A DNA stretch of 64,000 bases, taken from Halarchaeoplasma sp046498385 (GTDB lineage Archaea; Thermoplasmatota; Thermoplasmata; Halarchaeoplasmatales; Halarchaeoplasmataceae). Where the stretch lies: assembly GCA_046498385.1 (NCBI GenBank), contig JAWOAU010000059.1:8118-72117 (forward strand). The letters run 5' to 3'. Within the stretch, counting starts at the first letter, position 1; each line of letters begins with the position of its first letter. Below the pieces are notes generated by a model that saw only the letters and a program-made list of their open reading frames with translations, was not told where the DNA came from and did not search any database. Shown here piece by piece: positions 45,955 through 53,783 of this stretch. The translations under genes and the position numbers were made by a program.

Positions 45955-47739
45955 TTGTGTGGAATTGTCGGATATACTGGAAAAAACAACGTCGACGAGA
46001 TACTGTTAAAAGGTTTGAAAAGGTTGGAATACAGGGGTTATGACTCCGCCGGAATTGCAATATTGGATGGTAATGATATTTACATGCAGAAAAGCAAAGG
46101 CCGGATCAAGGAACTTGATATAACGTCCTTTCCCAAAGGCCGGGTAGGTATAGGCCATACCCGCTGGGCTACCCACGGAAAACCATCCGATGAAAACTCA
46201 CATCCTTTTTTGGATTGCAGCAGTGAGTTTGTAATAGTACACAATGGTATAATAGATAATTTCATCCCTCTGAAAGAAGAGATGCAGTCCAAGGGACACG
46301 CTTTCTCCTCTGAAACCGACAGTGAGGTCATAGTGCATATGATAGAGGAATACTATGATGGTGACCTTGTGGAAACCCTCAAAAAGGTGGTCAAAAAACT
46401 CAAGGGCTCTTTTGCCGTATGTGCCTTACAAAAGGGTTCCAACAGCATAGCTATTGCAAGAAACCAGAGCCCCTTGGTTATCGGCATCGGTGCGGGCGAA
46501 AATATGGTGGCTTCCGACGTACCGGCCATATTGGACTATACCAACGAGGTGAAGTATCTGCTGGATGGGGATGTTGCTGAATTGACCCCTTCCAATGTGC
46601 GCATATGGAATTCTCAGGGTGAATTGGTCCATAGAGATATTGTTGAGATAGAATGGGCGGTCGAGGACGCTGAAAAAGGAGGATACGAGCACTACATGCT
46701 GAAGGAGATCTACGAGCAACCGAAGGCGATACATGAATCTCTGCTGGGCCGGCTGGTGGATTTCAACGATGTGGACTTCAATAATTACAACACTGATTTT
46801 ATAAGAATAATATCCTGCGGTACGTCCTATCATGCGGCTCTAGTCGGTAAATACATTATTGAAGATATGGCCAGAATACCTTGTACTACCGAGCTTGCAT
46901 CGGAATACAGGTACTCTTCACCGTCTGAGCTTTTACCCTTTACCATTCTAATAACCCAGAGCGGCGAAACCGCGGATACCGTCGCCGCGGCAAAGGAGGC
47001 AAGGCAGCGGGGATGTAAAACTCTAGCTCTCACCAACGTTATGAACAGCAGTATAACCAGAGAGGTTGATGAAGTAGTGTTCACCCATGCCGGCCCGGAG
47101 ATAGGCGTTGCCGCAACTAAGACGTTCACCACTCAGTTGATAGTACTGTACCTCATCGCCATGGAATTGGGATTAAAACACAAGAAGTTGTTAAGAGAAA
47201 ACGTTCATGAGTACAGGGATGAACTAAGAAGACTTCCAAGATACGTTAAGGTCCTCCTGGATCAATCAAATAAGATAAAAAAAGTAAGCGAAAAATTGGT
47301 TGATGCCGATGATATATTTTTCGTAGGCCGACATCTGAATTACCCTGTAGCGTTAGAAGGGGCTTTGAAGCTCAAAGAGATAGCTTACATACATTCTGCC
47401 GGGTATCCCGCAGGGGAGCTGAAACACGGCCCCTTTGCCCTACTTACCGAAAGAACACCTGTGGTTGCGATACTGATAAAGGACCACACATTCGAGAAAA
47501 TGCTGGGTAACATCGGGGAAATAGCCTCCCGGGGCAGCCCTATAATCGCAGTTGGTGATCATGATGATGAGTTAAAAAAGCTGTCCGATGAACTTATCAC
47601 CATACCTTCGGTGCCGCCCATGTTTTCACCCATACTAGTTAACGTAGTATTGCAATTACTAGCGTATTACACCGCTTATAATTTGGGGTGTGCTATCGAC
47701 AAGCCGAGAAATCTTGCCAAGAGCGTGACGGTTGAATGA
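45955..47739 (+). CDS. glmS: Glutamine-fructose-6-phosphate aminotransferase (isomerizing), TTG start
   Basis: The 594-residue enzyme makes glucosamine-6-phosphate from fructose-6-phosphate and glutamine. It begins (M)CGIVGYTG, where Cys2 is the Ntn-hydrolase nucleophile exposed after Met removal, so the start must be the TTG at 45955. GAGGTGA lies 6 bases upstream. The GATase2 domain (about 1-230) contains RGYDSAGIA, GHTRWATHG and HNGIIDN. Two SIS domains follow (about 285-420 and 455-590), with ISCGTSYHAALVGKY, TQSGETADTVAA and KHGPFALL. The C-terminus ends KPRNLAKSVTVE, the usual family end. glmM is not adjacent. Confidence 0.96.
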   Translation: MCGIVGYTGKNNVDEILLKGLKRLEYRGYDSAGIAILDGNDIYMQKSKGRIKELDITSFPKGRVGIGHTRWATHGKPSDENSHPFLDCSSEFVIVHNGIIDNFIPLKEEMQSKGHAFSSETDSEVIVHMIEEYYDGDLVETLKKVVKKLKGSFAVCALQKGSNSIAIARNQSPLVIGIGAGENMVASDVPAILDYTNEVKYLLDGDVAELTPSNVRIWNSQGELVHRDIVEIEWAVEDAEKGGYEHYMLKEIYEQPKAIHESLLGRLVDFNDVDFNNYNTDFIRIISCGTSYHAALVGKYIIEDMARIPCTTELASEYRYSSPSELLPFTILITQSGETADTVAAAKEARQRGCKTLALTNVMNSSITREVDEVVFTHAGPEIGVAATKTFTTQLIVLYLIAMELGLKHKKLLRENVHEYRDELRRLPRYVKVLLDQSNKIKKVSEKLVDADDIFFVGRHLNYPVALEGALKLKEIAYIHSAGYPAGELKHGPFALLTERTPVVAILIKDHTFEKMLGNIGEIASRGSPIIAVGDHDDELKKLSDELITIPSVPPMFSPILVNVVLQLLAYYTAYNLGCAIDKPRNLAKSVTVE

Positions 47740-48869
47740 AGGATTTTTCGGAATTGTACGACGATCATAAAATTATCTTTTGGTTGTTCGTACTCCTGGG
47801 CATTCCTTTGATACTCGTGGCAGGTAGTTTACTGTTAAGGAGTATATTCTGGGATGGCTTCCTTTGGAGATACATATGGGGGCCGGTAGTGGCCGATACT
47901 AGAGGTGAACCGATCAATGGAATATCCTCGGGTTACAACGTGGTCAACACAACGGTATACGCCGTATCTCTGCTTCTGGCGGTTTTGGGCATACTGGAGA
48001 TATTCAAACGATATCGAATACGTATGGACCGCGGATTGATTCTTTCCCTTTTGCCGTGGATACTATTGGGGGGCACTTTTAGAAGTCTGGAGGATGCCGG
48101 ATTCTTTTCGCCCTCTCTAAGCCCATTTTTCATATCACCTGTGATCTACTTCGTTCTAGGTATCGGTGCCATACTTACATTGATCCTTGATGTAAAATTT
48201 TCTACCGTTGAAAATAACAAGGGAGTACTTAGGGCCCTTTTCCTCACGCCTCCTTTGATCGTTTCCATACTCCTTAACCCTCCTTATCTTGCCTATGTGA
48301 TAATCCTTTTATTAGCCGTACTGGTTTTTTTTTACTTATATGGTTATTTCAAAGAAGAGCCCCACCTATTGTTCTGCTACGGAACGTCAATGTTGTCATT
48401 TACTTTATTTTACATTTCTTACTACCTTCTGACTTTAGAGGGAGCGCGGCCGTTTGAAATATTTTTCATCCTCTTTTTGTCCGCCACTAGTTCTGGTCTG
48501 GTCTTCTTCGTCGGTTGGCTGTTGTCCTCAAGGTTCACAGCTCTTAAAACACTCCTGATCTCATTGAATCCTCAGATAATATTCGCTCACATGCTGGATG
48601 CGTCCGCAACATATAGAGGGATAAGTGCGTATGGATATGTTGAGAAACACGTATTACCATCCATCGCTATTGATTTATTCGGCACATCATTTGTTATGTA
48701 TCCCATGAAGATGATCCTCGTTCTTTTTGTTATCTATACTTTGGATATTTGGTTTGATGAGGAGTTGAAAGAGGTACCTAGTGTTAAAAATTTGATCATT
48801 CTGGTAATAATCATACTCGGTCTCGCCCCTGGTATACGCAACATGCTGCGTCTTGCCATGGGCGTGTGA
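47736..48869 (+). CDS. DUF63 family membrane protein
   Basis: The 377-residue protein has about nine membrane segments and the DUF63 landmarks WDGFLWRYIWGPVVADTRG, GGTFRSLEDAGFF and HMLDASATY. Its function is unknown; the family is found in most euryarchaea. It overlaps the glmS stop by 4 bases (ATGA), which suggests coupled expression with the amino-sugar genes. Confidence 0.85.
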   Translation: MKDFSELYDDHKIIFWLFVLLGIPLILVAGSLLLRSIFWDGFLWRYIWGPVVADTRGEPINGISSGYNVVNTTVYAVSLLLAVLGILEIFKRYRIRMDRGLILSLLPWILLGGTFRSLEDAGFFSPSLSPFFISPVIYFVLGIGAILTLILDVKFSTVENNKGVLRALFLTPPLIVSILLNPPYLAYVIILLLAVLVFFYLYGYFKEEPHLLFCYGTSMLSFTLFYISYYLLTLEGARPFEIFFILFLSATSSGLVFFVGWLLSSRFTALKTLLISLNPQIIFAHMLDASATYRGISAYGYVEKHVLPSIAIDLFGTSFVMYPMKMILVLFVIYTLDIWFDEELKEVPSVKNLIILVIIILGLAPGIRNMLRLAMGV

Positions 48870-48899
48870 AAAAAAGAGGGGAGATTTTTTATCGTTAAA

Positions 48900-48920
48900 G
48901 GCCCGAGGAAGACTCGGGCC
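48900..48920. terminator. 8-bp GC-rich hairpin between convergent genes
   Basis: GGCCCGAG-GAAGA-CTCGGGCC is a perfect 8-bp stem between the DUF63 gene and the convergent CopG-type gene. Upstream on the plus strand is GATTTTTTATC; on the minus strand TTTAACG follows. It can serve as a terminator for either direction. Confidence 0.6.
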
Positions 48921-48937
48921 GGTTAGGGTGCATCCTT

Positions 48938-49171
48938 TTACCTCTTTAGGTATTCTTCCTTTATTGCCTTAGCATGGGCCATCTTCCGTTCTTGTTCTAC
49001 TATCTTTTCCACTTTATCCGCCACCAGTTCGATCCTATAATACAACATATCTCTAACGGCGGCCCTAATAGCTTCCGAACGGCTTGGGAAATCGTCCATT
49101 TCAACGAGAAAATCTATGCTCTCAAGATGACTCTTGGGCAGCCTTATCGTGATTTTCTCGCTATCGGACAT
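48938..49171 (-). CDS. Ribbon-helix-helix (CopG-type) transcriptional regulator
   Basis: The 77-residue protein has the RHH core: strand KITIRLPKSH, helix LESIDFLVEMD and helix RSEAIRAAVRDMLYY, followed by a charged helical tail. Such proteins bind DNA as dimers and often repress their own gene. An AGAGGAA ribosome-binding site and TATATAAG TATA box (about 49184-49191) precede it, and a palindrome lies just upstream of the TATA box. Confidence 0.85.
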   Translation of the reverse strand: MSDSEKITIRLPKSHLESIDFLVEMDDFPSRSEAIRAAVRDMLYYRIELVADKVEKIVEQERKMAHAKAIKEEYLKR

Positions 49172-49195
49172 CTTTATTCCTCTTATATACCTTTA

Positions 49196-49214
49196 ACGTA
49201 CCTCTTTTGTACGT
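49196..49214. promoter_or_regulatory. Palindromic operator candidate upstream of the CopG-type gene
   Basis: ACGTAC-N7-GTACGT is a perfect inverted repeat of 6 bases per arm, placed directly upstream of the TATA box of the CopG-type regulator. This is where an autorepressor or activator of a minus-strand gene would bind. Confidence 0.55.
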
Positions 49215-49622
49215 CGTATGTCCTACAATAGGAGAGCAGTATTTAAAAATTTCCATCAAATCTTGAAATTGTTGCTGTGCAAACTAGGAATAGAACGACA
49301 GAAATAAAAACCTCTCTATTCACTTCAAACAAATCAGTCGGACGATCCCATCGGCGGCGGCAAGTTGAGTTTTATTGACACTCTAGAAAGCTTGGTAGAA
49401 AGAACAATTCTCCAGAGAGGTCATTGGTCGAAAGATGATTTGCAAACCTTAACCCTATCTTATCACCGTTATAGGATCAGTAGTGGGATAGGAAACGCCC
49501 ACATCGGTGGGCGACAAACTCCCTACTTTTTCACTACTTTCCATTTCTTATGTTTTTTCCAATATTTCAACAATTCAATCACCTCGTCTGCGCCCTATCC
49601 GATTCCCATATATAAACCTTTT
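49215..49622. other. 408-base intergenic stretch without a convincing gene
   Basis: The region contains a 6-bp hairpin GCCCAC-ATCG-GTGGGC (49497-49512). On the minus strand there is a TATA-like TTTATATA near 49606-49613 and, downstream of GAGGTGA, a 19-residue basic ORF (49523-49582, VIELLKYWKKHKKWKVVKK). An 89-codon plus-strand ORF crosses the IS junction and has an atypical composition, so it is not called. Confidence 0.4.
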
Positions 49623-49630
49623 GTCTACCT
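49623..49630. repeat. Target-site duplication, left copy
   Basis: GTCTACCT lies immediately outside the left end of the IS66-type element and recurs exactly at 51257-51264 outside the right end. Eight bases is the usual IS66 target duplication. Confidence 0.85.
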
Positions 49631-49638
49631 GTAAGAGT

Positions 49639-51015
49639 TCAGCCGTGTGAAGTTTGGATGATATATTTTCCATGTTCGATCAGATTTTGATTTTTCATGT
49701 TCATTGTGTGATACACACTTGTCAATTTTTCATAGATCCTAGCGCCTTTTTCAGTTCTGTTTCCACCGCTGATTTTTCTTGCTATGACACTGTGACGTAG
49801 TGCACGTTCACATCTATTGTTTGTACCTTCGACGTATGGATTTTTAACAAATTGGAACAGGCTATCCTTTCGTTTCAGTAAATTTTTGACAAACTTACTG
49901 CATCGATGAGATTTATACCTACGTTTTAGTTCGTTTGACAATTCCATGTACAGCTGTTTGATATTTTCATCAGAACCTTGATGATCGAAACTCTTAGCTT
50001 TTGCATATATCTTCTTAAGCACCCTATGTATGTGTTCACCTTCTTCACCGTAGTATTTTGCCAGTTCTTTTGAATCAACGAGTAGATGCGACCAACATAT
50101 TTGCTGTGGCCTTTTTCCGGTCTTTTTGGCTAATGTATCGTAGGCTGAAAACCTATCGTGCACATCCACTCCGTTGGGTTTACTACCCAACACTTTGAGT
50201 GGTACTTTATGGCATCGTGAATTTGCAATTTTATACAATGCCAGACCATCTGTTACAAAAGCCCACAACCAAACATTTTCTCCGTCTATCCTCCATGATG
50301 TTTCGTCCATGTACCGGACAGGAGCCTCTCGGAGTTTTCCTACGAGTTGGTCGTAATATTGTCCGAACTCGTCAGCGATCCGTTCAAGGATATTACAGAC
50401 CTCTCCTTCGCTTATTTTCAGGTTATATATATCCTTCAACAGTTTTACGATCGATCCAACAGGTAACCGGAGTCCGACCTTCAAATATACCACTGTAAGC
50501 ATGGTCCTCAGGCCCAGTCGTGCATTTGGTAAAGCATCTGTTACAACCGTCTCAACTAACTTCTCACAGTCTCTGCAGTAACGGCGTTCTATAACATATT
50601 TGGTAACAACTGGATAGACTGGTGGGATGTCTTCGACAGTTCTTGTCCGTTGCTCTTGTACATTTTCGCTAAGATGATCGCCTCCGCAATCGGGACAGAT
50701 ATTGACAGGGACATCAATTGTCTTATCCACAAGTTTAGGCAATTTGCGATAGCGCGGTTTATGGCCTTTCTTTGCTCCCTTTTTCCTAGGAGTGGCCGTT
50801 CGTACTTTTTCTTTGATGGCATACGGTTTACCGCCTTTAACACCCACAATTTCCGGGTGTCGCATGCGATATTCTTTGTATTCTTTCTCAACTTTCTTTT
50901 TTTCTTCTGCTAGCTTTGTGATCCTCTCTTTTAATTCCTCAATTTCCTTCTTGAGCTGCTCGTTCTCTTTCTTTAGCTTCTTGTTTTCTTTGATTTTTAC
51001 CACCGTCCTTTTCAT
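49639..51015 (-). CDS. tnpC: IS66-family transposase
   Basis: The 458-residue protein has an N-terminal Lys/Glu coiled coil (about 1-50), a zinc-finger-like IS66 domain (ICPDCGG near 108 and YCRDCEK near 145), and a catalytic core. The DDE residues are likely Asp in RYMDETSWR (about 237), Asp in VDVHDRFSAYD (about 285) and Glu in EGTNNRCERALR (about 402). It ends with NMKNQNLIEHGKYI. It cuts and joins element ends. It overlaps the small upstream ORF by 77 bases. Confidence 0.93.
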   Translation of the reverse strand: MKRTVVKIKENKKLKKENEQLKKEIEELKERITKLAEEKKKVEKEYKEYRMRHPEIVGVKGGKPYAIKEKVRTATPRKKGAKKGHKPRYRKLPKLVDKTIDVPVNICPDCGGDHLSENVQEQRTRTVEDIPPVYPVVTKYVIERRYCRDCEKLVETVVTDALPNARLGLRTMLTVVYLKVGLRLPVGSIVKLLKDIYNLKISEGEVCNILERIADEFGQYYDQLVGKLREAPVRYMDETSWRIDGENVWLWAFVTDGLALYKIANSRCHKVPLKVLGSKPNGVDVHDRFSAYDTLAKKTGKRPQQICWSHLLVDSKELAKYYGEEGEHIHRVLKKIYAKAKSFDHQGSDENIKQLYMELSNELKRRYKSHRCSKFVKNLLKRKDSLFQFVKNPYVEGTNNRCERALRHSVIARKISGGNRTEKGARIYEKLTSVYHTMNMKNQNLIEHGKYIIQTSHG

Positions 51016-51169
51016 TTTTCAACACCACTAAAATGACACGTTTCCCAAGATGTTCTTTTGGGCAATCTACCTTTGCACCAGTACCAAAAGGTGTCACTTT
51101 TCGTTCGATGAAGCCAGCTATTCCTTCAATCGTCAACTTTGTTGTCGGGTTCATCTTTACCTTCTTCAT
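50939..51169 (-). CDS. Small transposon-encoded accessory protein (DUF2080-like)
   Basis: The 76-residue protein includes IEGIAGFIERKVTPFGTGAKVDCPKEHLGKRVILVVL, the pattern of DUF2080 transposon-encoded proteins often found before archaeal IS66-type transposases (a short swapped-hairpin/AbrB-like fold is likely). The end reads into the transposase start in another frame, so translation may be coupled. Its role in transposition is unknown. Confidence 0.7.
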   Translation of the reverse strand: MKKVKMNPTTKLTIEGIAGFIERKVTPFGTGAKVDCPKEHLGKRVILVVLKNEKDGGKNQRKQEAKERERAAQEGN

Positions 51170-51256
51170 GATATATATGATATATATATGAAGTATTTAA
51201 ACCTATCGGCCACACATTGTAGACTTGTATCAAACTTCAGAAAACTGAACTCTTAC

Positions 51257-51264
51257 GTCTACCT
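51257..51264. repeat. Target-site duplication, right copy
   Basis: GTCTACCT immediately follows the right end of the IS element and equals the left copy at 49623-49630. Confidence 0.85.
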
Positions 51265-51278
51265 CGCTGCGAGCCGGA

Positions 51279-53774
51279 TTATACTTCTGCCGTCTTTTCC
51301 TCGGCCTCTTCCACGATCTCTTCTTCCTCTTCTTCGCTGATGACCTTGGACATGGCTATAAGCTCATCACCGGTCTTCAACTTCATCACCCTGACACCCA
51401 TTGTATTTCTGCTCTGAAGGCTTATCTCCCCTGCTCGGGTGCGTATGACCATGCCGTGCTTGCTCATGAGCATTATCTCTTCATCCTCTTCCACAACTCG
51501 GGCACATACCACGTTCCCGTTTCTTTTGTTAGTCTTTATGGTGATAACACCCTTGGCACCTCGGTGTGTTTTTCTATACCTGCTCACCTCCGTTCTCTTG
51601 CCGTAACCATTCTCAGTTAGGTTCAAAAGCACGTCGTCATCATTAACCAGCGTCATGCTCACTACCTTGTTATCTCCTTCTACATCGGCACCTTTCACGC
51701 CCATGGTGTATCGGCCAGTAGCCCTTACTTCACCCTCGTCGAACCGAACAGCTTTACCGTTTTTGGTGGCCAATAACACTTCTCTACTGCCGTCAGACAT
51801 CTTAGTGTCAACCAGTTCATCGTCATCCTGCAGTCGTATAGCCCATATCCCTGTTACACGGGGTCTACTGTATGCGGAAAGCACGGTCTTCTTGATCTTT
51901 CCCTTCTTTGTGGCGAACAGCAAATAATTGTCCTCTGTGAACTCGCTAACCGGTATCAGGTCCTCTATCTTTTCGTCGGGTTCCAGCCTGGGAAGCATGT
52001 TTACTATGGGCCGACCTCTGGACCTGCGCCCGCCCTTGGGTAGTTTATATGCCTTCAACCAGTACACTTTGCCCTTGTTAGAGAAGAACAGCAGATAATT
52101 ATGTGAGTTGGTTACGAACAGGTCGACCACATGGTCCTCATCCTTGGTATCCATACCGATAAGTCCTACCCCTCCGCGGCGCTGCTGTCTATAGGTATCA
52201 AGCGTTAGCCTCTTTATGTATCCTTTCTGAGTCAGGGTCACCACATAGTCCTCAATCGGTATCAAGTCCTCGTTTTCCATCTCCACTGCGTCCTTATCTA
52301 TCTCCGTTCGCCTTTCGTCTCCGTATTTGTCAGCCAACTCTCTAAGTTCGTCTTTGATTATCCCTAAAACTCGTTCCTCGCTGCGCAGAATATCCCTGTA
52401 ATCCTTTATCTTCTCCTGCAGCTCTTCGTACTCGTCCTGCAGTTTTTCCCTTTCTAAACCGGTCAATCTGCGCAACCGCATATCAAGTATGGATTGGGCC
52501 TGTTTATCGCTTAGTAAGAACCGGGTCGTCAGTCGTTCTTTAGCTTCGTTCTGATCCTGGGAACTTCGTATTATACGGATCACTTCATCGAGGTTGTCCA
52601 AAGCGGTGAGAAGCCCTTCTACGACATGGGCCCTTTCTTCCGCCTTTTTTAGATCGTATTTAGTCCTTCTCTCCACCACGTCGACCCGGTGGTCGATATA
52701 ATACTGCAGTGTATCCTTCAGGGACAGTATCTCCGGTTCGTTGTTTACCAGGGACAGGTTGAGTACACCGAAGGTAACTTCCATCTGGGAGTGTTTGTAT
52801 AACTTGTTCAAAACCACCTCGGGGATAGAATCTCTCTTTAGCTCCAGTACCACTCTTATCCCTTCTCTGTCTGATTCGTCTCTCAGGTCCGATATTTCTG
52901 GTATAACTTCGTTCTTAACCAGTCTGGCAAAGCTCTCTATAAGGTTGGATTTGTTGACCTGATATGGTATTTCATCGATGATTATTCGTGCCTTCTGGCC
53001 CTTCTTTGCTTCTTCGATCCTGGCTTTGGCCCGTAACTTGATCTTCCCCCGGCCGGTTTTATAGGCCTGATATACTCCTTCGTAACCATATATGATGCCA
53101 CCTGTAGGAAAATCAGGTGCGGGAAGGTATTCCATAAGATCTAAAAGTTCTATCCCAGGTTCATCTATTATCTCGATTATAGCGTTAACCAGCTCGTTTA
53201 AGTTGTGGGGTGGTATGTTTGTAGACATCCCAACCGCTATACCTGAAGAACCGTTGAGAAGCAAGTTGGGCAGTTTGGCCGGTAGAACCTTTGGTTCCAC
53301 CAAAGAACCGTCGTAGTTATCTCTGAACTCAACCGTTTCCTTTTCCAGATCCTGGAGCATCTCTTCTGCGATTTTCTCCAGCTTTGTCTCCGTGTAACGC
53401 ATGGCCGCTGCGGAATCTCCGTCGATGGAACCGAAGTTACCTTGTCCGTCGATAAGCGGATATCTTAAAGAGAACTCCTGTGCCATACGTACTAATGCGT
53501 CGTAGACCGCTTGGTCGCCGTGGGGATGATACTTACCCAGTACGTCACCCACCACCCTAGCGGACTTCTTATGTGGTTTTTTGGATGATAACCCCTCCTG
53601 ATACATGGAATAAAGTATGCGGCGGTGCACGGGCTTTAACCCGTCTCTAACGTCCGGTAGTGCCCTACCTACGATAACGCTCATTGCATAATTTATGTAG
53701 GAATCCTTCATCTCTTCCTCAATATTCTTTTCTAGTACTTTTTCTGCAAAATCAACTTCTTTAACTTCAGACAT
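51279..53774 (-). CDS. gyrA: DNA gyrase subunit A
   Basis: The 831-residue protein is a bacterial-type GyrA. It contains the winged-helix region with VVGDVLGKYHPHGD, catalytic Tyr127 in AAMRYTE, the coiled-coil tower, and a C-terminal beta-pinwheel. A GyrA-box-like QRRGGVG lies near residue 530; the last Lys/Arg of the consensus is Val here. A Glu-rich tail (EEEEEEIVEEAEEKTAEV) ends it. Together with GyrB it supercoils DNA negatively using ATP. Gyrase in euryarchaea is regarded as bacterial in origin. It starts 9 bases after gyrB. Confidence 0.97.
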   Translation of the reverse strand: MSEVKEVDFAEKVLEKNIEEEMKDSYINYAMSVIVGRALPDVRDGLKPVHRRILYSMYQEGLSSKKPHKKSARVVGDVLGKYHPHGDQAVYDALVRMAQEFSLRYPLIDGQGNFGSIDGDSAAAMRYTETKLEKIAEEMLQDLEKETVEFRDNYDGSLVEPKVLPAKLPNLLLNGSSGIAVGMSTNIPPHNLNELVNAIIEIIDEPGIELLDLMEYLPAPDFPTGGIIYGYEGVYQAYKTGRGKIKLRAKARIEEAKKGQKARIIIDEIPYQVNKSNLIESFARLVKNEVIPEISDLRDESDREGIRVVLELKRDSIPEVVLNKLYKHSQMEVTFGVLNLSLVNNEPEILSLKDTLQYYIDHRVDVVERRTKYDLKKAEERAHVVEGLLTALDNLDEVIRIIRSSQDQNEAKERLTTRFLLSDKQAQSILDMRLRRLTGLEREKLQDEYEELQEKIKDYRDILRSEERVLGIIKDELRELADKYGDERRTEIDKDAVEMENEDLIPIEDYVVTLTQKGYIKRLTLDTYRQQRRGGVGLIGMDTKDEDHVVDLFVTNSHNYLLFFSNKGKVYWLKAYKLPKGGRRSRGRPIVNMLPRLEPDEKIEDLIPVSEFTEDNYLLFATKKGKIKKTVLSAYSRPRVTGIWAIRLQDDDELVDTKMSDGSREVLLATKNGKAVRFDEGEVRATGRYTMGVKGADVEGDNKVVSMTLVNDDDVLLNLTENGYGKRTEVSRYRKTHRGAKGVITIKTNKRNGNVVCARVVEEDEEIMLMSKHGMVIRTRAGEISLQSRNTMGVRVMKLKTGDELIAMSKVISEEEEEEIVEEAEEKTAEV

Positions 53775-53783
53775 TTCATGACC

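Larger units (their letters stand above)
49631..51256 (-). mobile_element. Complete IS66-family insertion sequence (1626 bp)
   Basis: Both ends start with GTAAGAGTTCAG reading inward, followed by a 4-base variable gap and TGAAGTTTG, giving imperfect terminal inverted repeats of about 25 bases. An 8-bp direct repeat GTCTACCT flanks the element. It contains an IS66 transposase and an overlapping small accessory ORF. The intact ORF and exact duplications point to a recent insertion, 22 bases downstream of the gyrA stop. Confidence 0.9.

Noticed and set aside
49365..49634. 89-codon plus-strand ORF before the IS element
   Set aside because: Its stop is created by the IS junction and the C-terminal half is a run of Phe/Ile/Pro-rich low-quality sequence; no ribosome-binding site or family match.
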